A stretch of DNA of 64,000 nt from Bacteroidales bacterium UBA3743 (GTDB taxonomy: Bacteria > Bacteroidota > Bacteroidia > Bacteroidales > Paludibacteraceae): NCBI GenBank assembly GCA_002371265.1, contig DFGT01000019.1, forward strand, positions 1 through 64,000, written 5' to 3'. Below, in pieces: positions 26,862 to 34,737 of the stretch. A model generated the notes under the pieces. That model was not told the origin of the DNA. It ran no database searches and saw only the letters and a program-made list of their open reading frames with translations. A program made the position numbers and the translations under genes. Numbering within the stretch: the stretch's first letter is position 1; each line of letters starts with the position of its first letter.

Positions 26862-26898
26862 CCATAATGATTTAGGTCTTCGACCTCAACCATTATGG
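26862..26898. repeat. Long imperfect hairpin in the region before the T6SS operon
   Basis: CCATAATG (26862-26869) and CATTATGG (26891-26898) frame a 17-bp stem with two mismatches around a TTC loop. There is no T-run, so it is not an ordinary terminator. The surrounding sequence (26770-26990) also repeats ATGGAACACA twice and has no convincing gene. Confidence 0.5.
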
Positions 26899-27034
26899 AA
26901 TCGGCTATTGTCGCAAGCGATAAATGGTCTACGACCCTTGGGGTGAGAAGGAATACCAAACTGGAAAATAATTATCTTTGCAGATGTCAAGATTACAGCA
27001 TGATAGAAGGATTGTTTCATAATACGAGGAATGC

Positions 27035-27090
27035 AAAGGGCGAAGCCCTTGCCCCATCCCCTTCGAGTGAGCCCGTAAGGGCGAGCGGAA
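27035..27090. repeat. GC-rich REP-like unit, copy 2
   Basis: AAAGGGCGAAGCCCTT (stem 1), a CCCCATCCCC linker and GAGCCCGTAAGGGCGAGC (stem 2) repeat the layout of the unit at 23776-23830. Both are preceded by AGGATTGTT. It has no coding potential. Confidence 0.5.
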
Positions 27091-27287
27091 AAGTGTATCC
27101 AAATTTACGACTCAATAATAATCAAAGTCTGTGTTTCCCATCATTATTGTATTGACCGCAGTCTTCTATAATGGTCCGTTTTTTGTAGATCCTTGGGTGA
27201 TGAATTTTATGTTCGACTGTATGATTATTATATGTTATCGGATATTTGCCCTCTTTTTTGATAAAAATGATTTTTTTTCAGTTAAAT

Positions 27288-27321
27288 TTTGTTGAGAATA
27301 AAAAATATTTTTTTACTTTTG
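27288..27321 (+). promoter_or_regulatory. Upstream candidate promoter of the T6SS operon
   Basis: TTTG/GTTG at 27288-27294 precedes TACTTTTG at 27314-27321 with about 19-22 nt spacing. It would create a leader of about 235 nt before tssE. The leader contains no obvious known riboswitch. Confidence 0.45.
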
Positions 27322-27501
27322 CGGCGTTGAAATAAAATCTGATTTTTTAGGTCAGAGGTGCGGATGTGAATTAAAATATTATGAATATGGCAACAGTGCA
27401 ATTTTTATCATTCTATTATCAAATACCCATTTGATTGTTTGTTGATTAATGTACTTTTTATGCTTTGTTGCACTTTTGTGTCAAAATTTGCATCAAAAAG
27501 T

Positions 27502-27532
27502 ATTGCTATGTTTGTTGAGTTATTTATTTTTG
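27502..27532 (+). promoter_or_regulatory. Proximal candidate promoter of the T6SS operon
   Basis: ATTG at 27502-27505 and TATTTTTG at 27525-27532, spaced 19 nt, would start transcription about 25 nt before the tssE start codon. Confidence 0.5.
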
Positions 27533-27564
27533 TAGAGTTATTTATGTCAGTAAAATTCTAAGTG

Positions 27565-28008
27565 ATGGATGAATGTCATTATAGAATTCCTTTCGATTTC
27601 GCTTCTGTATTGGATGAGACTCGTGGATACGCAAGTGTATGTTCGGAATTGGATTCTATAGATCAACATATTGAGATGCTGATTGGGACGTATCCTGGCG
27701 AACATAGTTTTGACGTGGAATACGGAACAAAAATTTGGGAAATGGATTTCGAGAGAATAGTGTCACTTGATACTTGGAAAACTCGTTTCACAGAATGTTT
27801 GTCTCAGTCGATATCAAAATATGAAAAGCGAATAAGTAATTGCGAATATCGTCTTGAGGTAGCGGATGTCCTCAAGGAAAGTTCCATGTCACGCAACGTC
27901 AGCGTAAGAAAAAAGGTGGATATATACATTAAGGCCACTCTTAATTCGACAGGTGAACGTTGCAGCCTTTATTATACATTGTTTTTAGGACCTTTGTCAA
28001 AGGATTAG
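27565..28008 (+). CDS. tssE: T6SS baseplate protein TssE (gp25-like)
   Basis: TssE is a wedge component of the contractile baseplate in the cytoplasm, homologous to phage T4 gp25. The ATG at 27565 is preferred over the GTG directly before it. The 147-residue protein has the gp25 core: a helical N-terminus (LDSIDQHIEMLIGTYPGEH), then FDVEYGTKIWEMDFERI, corresponding to the family motif with the conserved G-x-x-(L/I)-W-E-x-x-F, and a C-terminal strand (VDIYIKATL). It is the first gene of a tightly packed operon; tssF starts 4 nt after its stop. Confidence 0.8.
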   Translation: MDECHYRIPFDFASVLDETRGYASVCSELDSIDQHIEMLIGTYPGEHSFDVEYGTKIWEMDFERIVSLDTWKTRFTECLSQSISKYEKRISNCEYRLEVADVLKESSMSRNVSVRKKVDIYIKATLNSTGERCSLYYTLFLGPLSKD

Positions 28009-28012
28009 AATT

Positions 28013-29842
28013 ATGGGTTATAACAGAGAAAGTAAAGAAGAAATCAAAGACCGTATGATTCGTACGGCTTTAGATTTTTGGAATATCAGAAAGATTGAGA
28101 ATCTCGATCCTCTTGTGAGACTCCTTATTGAGGCTCTGGCAATGCAGCTTCATAATGTCTCAGATGAGATTGCGGATATAGAAATACGTGCGATGAGGCG
28201 TCTGAGTGAGGTCTTGCTGCCGGAAGTGGTTACTGTCGCCCGTCCTGCTCATGCTGTTGTGCATGCGGAAACAGTCTCTGATGCGTTGACTACAAGTATG
28301 TTCGACGCTTTCACAACCGTCTCCCCATCTCAAGGACGACGTGATGGCAGAAACTTTTCATTTTGTCCTGTTTGTGAGACTATGTTGAGACGTGGCGATG
28401 TCCGTATGCTTGTGTCGGAAAACAGTGTGTATGAGATACTTCCGGATCAAAACAAAAAACTTTTGTTAAAAAAGCAGACAACACCAGAGAATGTCAATAA
28501 ACTGTATTTGGGCCTGGATTTTGCGGAAAAAAATATTGATCTGAGCAATTTGTCCATATATTTCGATTTCCCGAATATAGATAGACGGAATGATTACCTT
28601 CACTATCTGTCTTCTGCGGTATGGCGTTGGCGTGGTGAGGAGCTGCGTGTAAGTCGAGGCTTGCATATGGAAGGAGAAAGACAGCAAGATCATCTGCAAC
28701 AGTTTTTCGACGGGTTGGGTAATGACAAAAGTGTAAACGAAAGCATCGTCGACTACTATAAGATGAGTTATGTCACGATTGAAAGCCCTTTGAAGGCGAC
28801 GTCGCAAGACTATGCCAATGTGCCGGCTGGATTCGACATGCGTGGCGACGTTGATGAGTATGCCGCTGTCTTCTCAAAAAAAATGATTTGGCTGGAAATT
28901 GACTTGCCTCCTCAGTTCACGACACCGGTTTTGTCGGATCTTCAAGTGTCAATCAACACTTTCCCTGTGGCTAACAAGGAAATGTGTAAGATAAACAGTT
29001 CAGTGAAGAAAGACTTCGGAGTGATACCTCTTCCTGTGGAAGATGGCGAATTATTCTTTGATGTCGTGGAAGTGACGGATGAATATGGCAACGTCTACAA
29101 CAGGTCGAACGGATATAAGAATGAAAAGTCGGATTTGAGCTACACTTTGCGTCAGGGAGGATGTGAGTCGTTTGACAAGAGAGACGCAAGGGATTTTCTT
29201 ATCCGTCTGCAATGCGTTATGGAGGAAGAACTGAGTCGTTTCTCTATTCAGGAGAGTGGAAATGGAGTCGAGAGCGTCAACCTGATAGAACAGCTTCTAC
29301 GAAAAATAGAAAGAAGAACGCAGAACGATACAGAACGCAGCGAGATGCCATATTATCTTTTTGTGGAGCCCCAGAAGCCGACCTCTTATTTCTATATGAA
29401 ATACTGGACATCCTATGGGCCGCTTGCAAATGGAATGAGAATAGGGCAGACACTCAATCCTACCGGTGACGCGTATGGAGAGTATGAGCATCCATTATTC
29501 CTCACCACTACTGTTAATGGCATGAATCCGCCTTCAGAGAGGGAGAGAATTGCCCAATTCAAGTATATCTTGAGCAGCAGAAATAGAGTGGTGACCAACA
29601 ATGATATAAAAAACTTTTGTTTCTCGGAGTGTGGGGATGAGATTTCAGCTGTTGAAATAAAAAAGGGAATCAGTAGAAGTCCTGATTATGGGGGTGGTTT
29701 GCAGAGGACGATAGACGTCTTTTTGATTCTTAAAAACCGCGAAATGAATGAGAACCTAAAGATTCGTTTGTCTAATGATATACGAGAAAAATTGATCGGA
29801 CAATCTCCGATGACATTTAATTATCGAGTGTTTTGCAGATAG
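28013..29842 (+). CDS. tssF: T6SS baseplate protein TssF (VasA)
   Basis: TssF forms the baseplate wedge with TssE, TssG and TssK. The 609-residue protein begins with the recognisable family opening (SKEEIKDRMIRTALDFWNI, DPLVRLLIEALA). It continues with RLSEVLLPEVVTVARPAHAV, VWLEIDLP-type beta strands, and a C-terminal segment with SSRNRVVTNNDIKNF and a D-V-F-L-I strand before LIGQSPMTF, as in TssF and phage gp6-like folds. It is in frame-tight order between tssE (4 nt) and the TssN gene (12 nt). It is shorter and more divergent than proteobacterial TssF, as usual for subtype iii. Confidence 0.88.
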   Translation: MGYNRESKEEIKDRMIRTALDFWNIRKIENLDPLVRLLIEALAMQLHNVSDEIADIEIRAMRRLSEVLLPEVVTVARPAHAVVHAETVSDALTTSMFDAFTTVSPSQGRRDGRNFSFCPVCETMLRRGDVRMLVSENSVYEILPDQNKKLLLKKQTTPENVNKLYLGLDFAEKNIDLSNLSIYFDFPNIDRRNDYLHYLSSAVWRWRGEELRVSRGLHMEGERQQDHLQQFFDGLGNDKSVNESIVDYYKMSYVTIESPLKATSQDYANVPAGFDMRGDVDEYAAVFSKKMIWLEIDLPPQFTTPVLSDLQVSINTFPVANKEMCKINSSVKKDFGVIPLPVEDGELFFDVVEVTDEYGNVYNRSNGYKNEKSDLSYTLRQGGCESFDKRDARDFLIRLQCVMEEELSRFSIQESGNGVESVNLIEQLLRKIERRTQNDTERSEMPYYLFVEPQKPTSYFYMKYWTSYGPLANGMRIGQTLNPTGDAYGEYEHPLFLTTTVNGMNPPSERERIAQFKYILSSRNRVVTNNDIKNFCFSECGDEISAVEIKKGISRSPDYGGGLQRTIDVFLILKNREMNENLKIRLSNDIREKLIGQSPMTFNYRVFCR

Positions 29843-29854
29843 AGATAAAATAAA

Positions 29855-30706
29855 ATGAGTATCGAATTAGGAAAATTTGTTGTCAATTATTTGCTGTTCC
29901 CTGTGATAGTCTTGATTTTGGGACTGTTGTCTGTGATTATAGCAAAGAAAAATAAATTGCTGTCTGATAAAAAGGCGGTAATCACGGTGTTAGGTTCGAG
30001 TCTGCTGTATTCACTGTTCGGATTGAGCGGATTCTTCGGAATGACATTTATGCCGTATGTATACTTGTTTATTCAGTTTTTGTTCCTGCTGTTCGGATTT
30101 GTCAACCAGAAGTTGTTGTCGCATTATATTCCACAGCTGAAGGCGGTGGGGCTGATATTTGTTGTCGTGCTGCAATTCTTCATTTCGTGGGCCGTGTTTG
30201 CGATCATATTCAATCTGACAAATGAATTGCAATACGGATTTTGGGCAGGAACATGTCTGTTGCCAATCTTGTTTTATCCGCTTTTTGTGGTCACATACCA
30301 GTGCTATTTGAGTATTCCTGCGGAGATATACAAGATAAGGGTGTATCGTGAAGGTGAGTCATTTGAGCCACCTCATGCGGAATTGGATATCAGCAAAGTA
30401 ATGGTTGTCGGAATCAATGTCCCTAAATATGTTGGCGATGACAACGAGGCGATTGTCAATAGCAAAGCATTGAAGTCGTTCGTTTTGGGAGAGTGGTTTT
30501 GTATGATCATCAACGATTATAATAATCAGCATCTGGACAATCAGGTAGAGTTGTTTGATAAAGAGGGATCTTATGGTTGGATTTTCTATACAGAAAAGTC
30601 GTTTTTTAAGACAAGAAAGTATTTGGATCCAGATTTGACGTTTGAATCTAACGGCTTGATTAACAACTGTATGATAGTTGCCAGAAGAGTTAAAAATGTA
30701 AAGTGA
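29855..30706 (+). CDS. tssN: Bacteroidetes T6SS membrane protein TssN
   Basis: The 283-residue protein has five to six transmembrane helices in its first ~155 residues (LLFPVIVLILGLLSVIIA, VLGSSLLYSLFGLSGFFG, VYLFIQFLFLLFGF, LIFVVVLQFFISW, GTCLLPILFYPLFVV). A soluble ~125-residue cytoplasmic domain follows. TssN is one of the components specific to Bacteroidetes T6SS subtype iii, where the usual TssJ/TssL/TssM membrane complex is absent. Position between tssF and tssK and the topology support the call. It is proposed to form part of the trans-envelope channel or baseplate dock; its detailed mechanism is not settled. Confidence 0.8.
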   Translation: MSIELGKFVVNYLLFPVIVLILGLLSVIIAKKNKLLSDKKAVITVLGSSLLYSLFGLSGFFGMTFMPYVYLFIQFLFLLFGFVNQKLLSHYIPQLKAVGLIFVVVLQFFISWAVFAIIFNLTNELQYGFWAGTCLLPILFYPLFVVTYQCYLSIPAEIYKIRVYREGESFEPPHAELDISKVMVVGINVPKYVGDDNEAIVNSKALKSFVLGEWFCMIINDYNNQHLDNQVELFDKEGSYGWIFYTEKSFFKTRKYLDPDLTFESNGLINNCMIVARRVKNVK

Positions 30707-30719
30707 AAAAGAAGAGTAG

Positions 30720-31859
30720 ATGACTATGAATATTGTTTATAAGTCTGTCAATTGGATGCAGGGGATGAGTGTTTCGTCATCTCATTTCATTGCGACCGAG
30801 AATTATTTGATGGAGCGTCTGATGAAAAACACAGAGGCACTTCAGAACAGGTTTGCATATGGAATGCTTCCTATGTCAACCTATGATGATAAAGAGGATC
30901 AAATGAATCTTTATGTGGAAGGCAGAGGCACTGGCACTCGTTTGGTGTTAGGCATGTATCACGGAATTACAAGAGGCGGATGCTTGGTTAATGTACTGCC
31001 TGTGCAACCTGTGGTCTGCGAATGTGGTTCGGAGATTGACACCACAGAGCAAGGATGGGATGTCGTTTTGTCTGTGTCTCCATTTGAAAGACGTCCGTGT
31101 GGCGAGCCAGACATGCAGGAGACACCTCCTCGTTATCCTTATGTGGATCCTGTATACAAACTGTCGATAATAGAGAGAGACAAGGATGTAGTCAATGAGT
31201 ATGGACCGTTTGATGTAGTGGTAGGCCTGCTGAAAAAGAAAGATGGAGAGCTTGTCATAGACAACAGTTATATTGCTCCGTCATTGTCGATGTCGTCTAC
31301 CTACAAATTGAGAAGAGGTTTCGAGTCGATCTCACAATCAATGACGACAATTAAAAATGCCTTGTCTATTATTTTCAACAAAGCATATGCTTCCGTCGCC
31401 AACAAATCGGAGTGTATGGAGAACACATTGAAGGTCTGCAGGGAACTTCAAAGGGCAATCTCACACATGGAATACAAATGGCGCAGTTATGGTTTGTCGC
31501 TCTCTCCCTACCAGGTGTCAGAGCTATTCGGAGATGTTGCAAATTCAATAATGGCAAGTTTCTTGTTTATGTCAAAGTCCGGCAAAGATGAGATGTTGAA
31601 GTATTTCCACGAGTGGAATGGTATCTCACCGTCTGCATTCGAGGAAATTTTGGATAACGTCGCTTCCAAAGAGTTTTGTCAGAACAGGATAGAGACGTCG
31701 ATGTCGTCAATTGACGCCATGTTGAATGTCTTGGAAGGGTTGTTGGTAAGTTTGAGTAAGCTTGATTATGTCGGCCAGCGTAAAGAGAGCATGGTTATCT
31801 CTGTCACTTCTGCAAAAGACACAGGTGAGCAGGGCAAGAAGTCAAGCTGGCTATTGTAG
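30720..31859 (+). CDS. tssK: T6SS baseplate protein TssK
   Basis: TssK links the baseplate to the membrane complex. The 379-residue protein starts with the typical TssK segment (VYKSVNWMQGMSVSSSHF, where the family has W-x-x-G-M-x-L-x-P-x-H-F). Mid-protein YPYVDPVYKLSIIERDKD and the C-terminal helical region (RELQRAISHMEYKWRSYGLS) follow TssK layout. A second in-frame ATG two codons on could also serve as start. It sits 13 nt after tssN and 9 nt before tssG, within the baseplate gene block. Confidence 0.85.
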   Translation: MTMNIVYKSVNWMQGMSVSSSHFIATENYLMERLMKNTEALQNRFAYGMLPMSTYDDKEDQMNLYVEGRGTGTRLVLGMYHGITRGGCLVNVLPVQPVVCECGSEIDTTEQGWDVVLSVSPFERRPCGEPDMQETPPRYPYVDPVYKLSIIERDKDVVNEYGPFDVVVGLLKKKDGELVIDNSYIAPSLSMSSTYKLRRGFESISQSMTTIKNALSIIFNKAYASVANKSECMENTLKVCRELQRAISHMEYKWRSYGLSLSPYQVSELFGDVANSIMASFLFMSKSGKDEMLKYFHEWNGISPSAFEEILDNVASKEFCQNRIETSMSSIDAMLNVLEGLLVSLSKLDYVGQRKESMVISVTSAKDTGEQGKKSSWLL

Positions 31860-31868
31860 GAGTAGGGC

Positions 31869-32801
31869 ATGGGTTCGCTTAACGAAGAAATAGCAGGCAA
31901 GAATACATTGTGTACGGACTACCGTGCAGAGTTTGTCGCTGCTTGTCTGATCGAGAATGGCTTTGATCCGGATGAAATCAGAATCATTCGTGAAGGAATA
32001 TCCAAGGGAGGTAAGAATATCGACAAGATTGTTTGGGAAAACTCGTTAGACAGATTCTCAAGGTATCTTTCCATATATACCAGGAAAAGAGATTTGTATG
32101 AGTCTTTGCCGGAAGGAATTTTCCATAAGCGAATGGATCTTAATGATAAGAGAGACAAGGATACTGTTGTCGAATATATCCGGCATGAACGACAGGTGGC
32201 GATGAGCGCGTCTTTCTTTTTCCGACCTTTTGAAATGTCGATAGACAGACTTCTGGTAGAGGCCAATCTGTACGAGATGAGATTGGAGAAGAGGGACAAA
32301 CATGATGATTTTGTCGGTTTGTTTGAGCCTGTATGGCAAGAGTTGCAAGACATGCCGTTAGACAAATCCCTTTTTGCAGTCTCATTGTTGTCGCAGGCTT
32401 ATCGTCTGACAAAACCAGAACAGATAGCGGAAATACTTTCTGTGTTTTTGGACTGTGACGTGGATATTGATGTGTCGTACAAGCAGTTGACATTGCCTAC
32501 GGACCAGTGCGATTGGAAGTTGGGCGAAAGCAGGTTGGGCGTGTCGACGGTGATAGGAGGGGGTGTGACGGATTGTTTTCCGGTAATGAACGTGCGGATT
32601 GACTCGTTGCCACCGAAATATAAGGATCTGATGTTTGAAAATACCCCTGCGTATAATAACTTTATAGATATTTTGGATTTGTTTGTCCCTGCAGACACTG
32701 AGGTAAATATAAATATTAATGTGGCTAAAGAAGGAATCGTATTCTTGCTGACAGACGACGAGACAGCGCCACTTCTTGGCTATTCAACAATATTGTCATG
32801 A
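31869..32801 (+). CDS. tssG: T6SS baseplate protein TssG (VasB)
   Basis: The 310-residue protein is the partner of TssF in the baseplate wedge. The C-terminal portion contains WKLGESRLGVSTVIGGGV, the family's L-G-x-x-T-x-x-G signature, followed by MNVRIDSLP. The N-terminal half has a characteristic PFEMSIDRLL / FEPVWQEL stretch. Its TGA overlaps the next gene's ATG (ATGA), indicating translational coupling. The call rests on this motif plus location directly after tssK. Confidence 0.75.
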   Translation: MGSLNEEIAGKNTLCTDYRAEFVAACLIENGFDPDEIRIIREGISKGGKNIDKIVWENSLDRFSRYLSIYTRKRDLYESLPEGIFHKRMDLNDKRDKDTVVEYIRHERQVAMSASFFFRPFEMSIDRLLVEANLYEMRLEKRDKHDDFVGLFEPVWQELQDMPLDKSLFAVSLLSQAYRLTKPEQIAEILSVFLDCDVDIDVSYKQLTLPTDQCDWKLGESRLGVSTVIGGGVTDCFPVMNVRIDSLPPKYKDLMFENTPAYNNFIDILDLFVPADTEVNININVAKEGIVFLLTDDETAPLLGYSTILS

Positions 32802-33295
32802 AAGCGTTAAATGAGAAAGAGACGGTAGTTTTGCATGCAAGGTTTGCTGGCTACATGGTTGTTTTGGTAGTCCTGACATTATTTTTCGTGTTTTCTTTTT
32901 TGAAAACATCTGAAGCGGAGATAACCGAAATCAAAATGAAAACAGGTGATTGCGAAAATATATACAGGATGCAGATTGAATTGTGTGATGATATTGACGA
33001 CCTCTTTACACGATATCGGTCGTTCGATGTCACTGACAACGTTAATACCGAATTCCTCATGCGTTCAATTGTAGACAGAAAAATGGAAATATCGAAGAAA
33101 ATTTCACAACTGCCTGCTAACGATGTGAAGGTACATTCATATATGATTTCAAAAATGGATGAGCTATTACGTGTCAGAGATTCGATTACTACTTTGAAGC
33201 AGGAAGAATCAAGAGTGAAAGAAGATCTGTTTATGTGTAATGGCGATTATAAGAAATTGAACAGGCAAAAAAGGAACAGCCAATTTCTAAAGTGA
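32798..33295 (+). CDS. tssO: Small T6SS membrane protein, TssO-like
   Basis: The 165-residue protein starts MKALNEKE, as TssO proteins do. It has a single transmembrane helix at about residues 16-34 (GYMVVLVVLTLFFVFSF) and a predicted periplasmic, mostly helical C-terminal part with coiled-coil character. TssO belongs to the Bacteroidetes-specific T6SS envelope set. The start overlaps tssG by 4 nt, and a second protein of the same size and topology is encoded 25 nt later. Confidence 0.7.
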   Translation: MKALNEKETVVLHARFAGYMVVLVVLTLFFVFSFLKTSEAEITEIKMKTGDCENIYRMQIELCDDIDDLFTRYRSFDVTDNVNTEFLMRSIVDRKMEISKKISQLPANDVKVHSYMISKMDELLRVRDSITTLKQEESRVKEDLFMCNGDYKKLNRQKRNSQFLK

Positions 33296-33320
33296 AAAAT
33301 TTATTTATAAGTGTTGTGTT

Positions 33321-33812
33321 ATGACAAAAAGCAATTCAACATCGACGTCGAATGAAAAAGTGACTGGATTGATATATGTCCTTTCCCTGTTTTTGATTAC
33401 TGCGGGAATATGTGGATATATATTATTCATACACAATTCTGATTATTACCATTTTGCAAATGGCAAGAAAGATGCGTTGTCTAAGTTAGAGAGAGTAAAA
33501 GAGTTTCAGAACGCGCAATCAGATTATTTTGAAAAAATTACGACTATTGATGAAAATGTGAATAATATAAATCCGAATGTTAACGCGTCGTATCTGAAAC
33601 AGAACCTTTACTATACTATTGGAGTTGTGAAGAAGATTAGTAGCGACAACAAGTATGATGCACGATTCCGAATATTTGAGCAGACAGCAAATTTCTATGA
33701 GATGAAGCTGTTTGACAGAGAACGCCTTTCTGCATCTCAGAAAAACATTGAAAAGTTTAAGCTTGAGTTGGATAATTGTCGAGCTGGAGTTGAAACGTTA
33801 AAAAACAATTGA
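33321..33812 (+). CDS. Second small single-helix T6SS envelope protein
   Basis: The 163-residue protein has a polar N-terminus (MTKSNSTSTSNEK), one transmembrane helix at about 14-33 (TGLIYVLSLFLITAGICGYI) and a long helical, probably coiled-coil extracytoplasmic region. Size and topology match the preceding TssO-like protein, but sequence similarity is weak. It may be a diverged TssO paralogue or one of the other subtype-iii envelope components. No lipobox is present, which argues against the lipoprotein TssQ. It lies inside the T6SS operon, 2 nt before the PKD protein gene. Confidence 0.6.
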   Translation: MTKSNSTSTSNEKVTGLIYVLSLFLITAGICGYILFIHNSDYYHFANGKKDALSKLERVKEFQNAQSDYFEKITTIDENVNNINPNVNASYLKQNLYYTIGVVKKISSDNKYDARFRIFEQTANFYEMKLFDRERLSASQKNIEKFKLELDNCRAGVETLKNN

Positions 33813-33814
33813 TT

Positions 33815-34699
33815 ATGAATAAACTATTCACAAAGGGTCGTTTGATTGTCTATGGTACAATGCTGCTTTTGGTAGTCGTGTCTATAGCCATTAAATCATG
33901 CACTGCAGATATGCCAATTCGTGCTTCAATATCTCCTTTGAATGTGGAAGTTGGCACTCCGATACATTATGTGGACAGTACTTACAATACATCCCATATA
34001 CTATGGGAGTTTGGAAACGGGGATATTTCAAATGACAAGTCAGGTTTTTATACATTTAATGAAATTGGTCGCTATCAGGTGAGATTGATTGTGAATCGGG
34101 CAAAAAGCCAATGTTTTATCGTTAATGTCAGAGAAAGGAGATCTGACAGAAACAATAAGATGGTAAAAATCAAAGCACCCTCGAAAGTGGTCCAGAATGA
34201 GCGTGTCGTCTTTATGGCAGATGGTGACTCAGACAACTGGAGATGGGAGTTTGGAGAGAGTGGACAAGTAGATTCACAGGAACAGAATCCTATATATGTA
34301 TATTCAAAAGTTGGTGTCTACGAAGTGAAGCTGATGGCGGCTAATATGATGTATCCGATTGTTCATACAATAGAGGTGATGCCTGAGTTTGCTATAGATG
34401 AGAGCTCGGATGTTGATGTCCAGACATCTGATGAGTTCAGAATAAGATTACAGCAGATTATAGACGAACGGAATGTTTTCAATAAAAACTATAACTATTT
34501 GTTGAAACGCTATTTGAACAAGAACTCAAATGTTTCGGTTTTGATAAACGGTACGAACGAAAATGACTTTTATTCATATTGCAATGGATTGAAAATTCTA
34601 GGCAAACAGCAATCCACTGTTATTATGGATGTGAATATAGAGCGAGATAAAAATGGAAAGATAAAGAGATTGTTGGTGAATCAGGTTTCCAGCAATTGA
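33815..34699 (+). CDS. PKD-domain T6SS envelope protein (TssP candidate)
   Basis: The start is set at ATG 33815 (MNKLFTKGRLIVYG). A transmembrane helix (about 9-26) anchors the 294-residue protein. Two PKD-like beta-sandwich domains follow, each with the W-E-F-G signature: HILWEFGNGD near residue 65 and WRWEFGESG near 143. The region after about 200 is helical and ends in a small alpha/beta portion. PKD domains mediate protein-protein contacts outside the cytoplasm. Its place between the TssO-like genes and tssR suggests the TssP role, but I cannot verify that name from sequence alone. Confidence 0.6.
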   Translation: MNKLFTKGRLIVYGTMLLLVVVSIAIKSCTADMPIRASISPLNVEVGTPIHYVDSTYNTSHILWEFGNGDISNDKSGFYTFNEIGRYQVRLIVNRAKSQCFIVNVRERRSDRNNKMVKIKAPSKVVQNERVVFMADGDSDNWRWEFGESGQVDSQEQNPIYVYSKVGVYEVKLMAANMMYPIVHTIEVMPEFAIDESSDVDVQTSDEFRIRLQQIIDERNVFNKNYNYLLKRYLNKNSNVSVLINGTNENDFYSYCNGLKILGKQQSTVIMDVNIERDKNGKIKRLLVNQVSSN

Positions 34700-34737
34700 T
34701 ATCTTCAATAAATAATTAATAAGAAATAAAATAGGTC

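Noticed and set aside
26895..27155. An 86-codon open frame on the plus strand before the T6SS operon
   Set aside because: It runs through the GC-rich REP-like unit and the hairpin flank, has repeat-derived composition and no recognisable domain.
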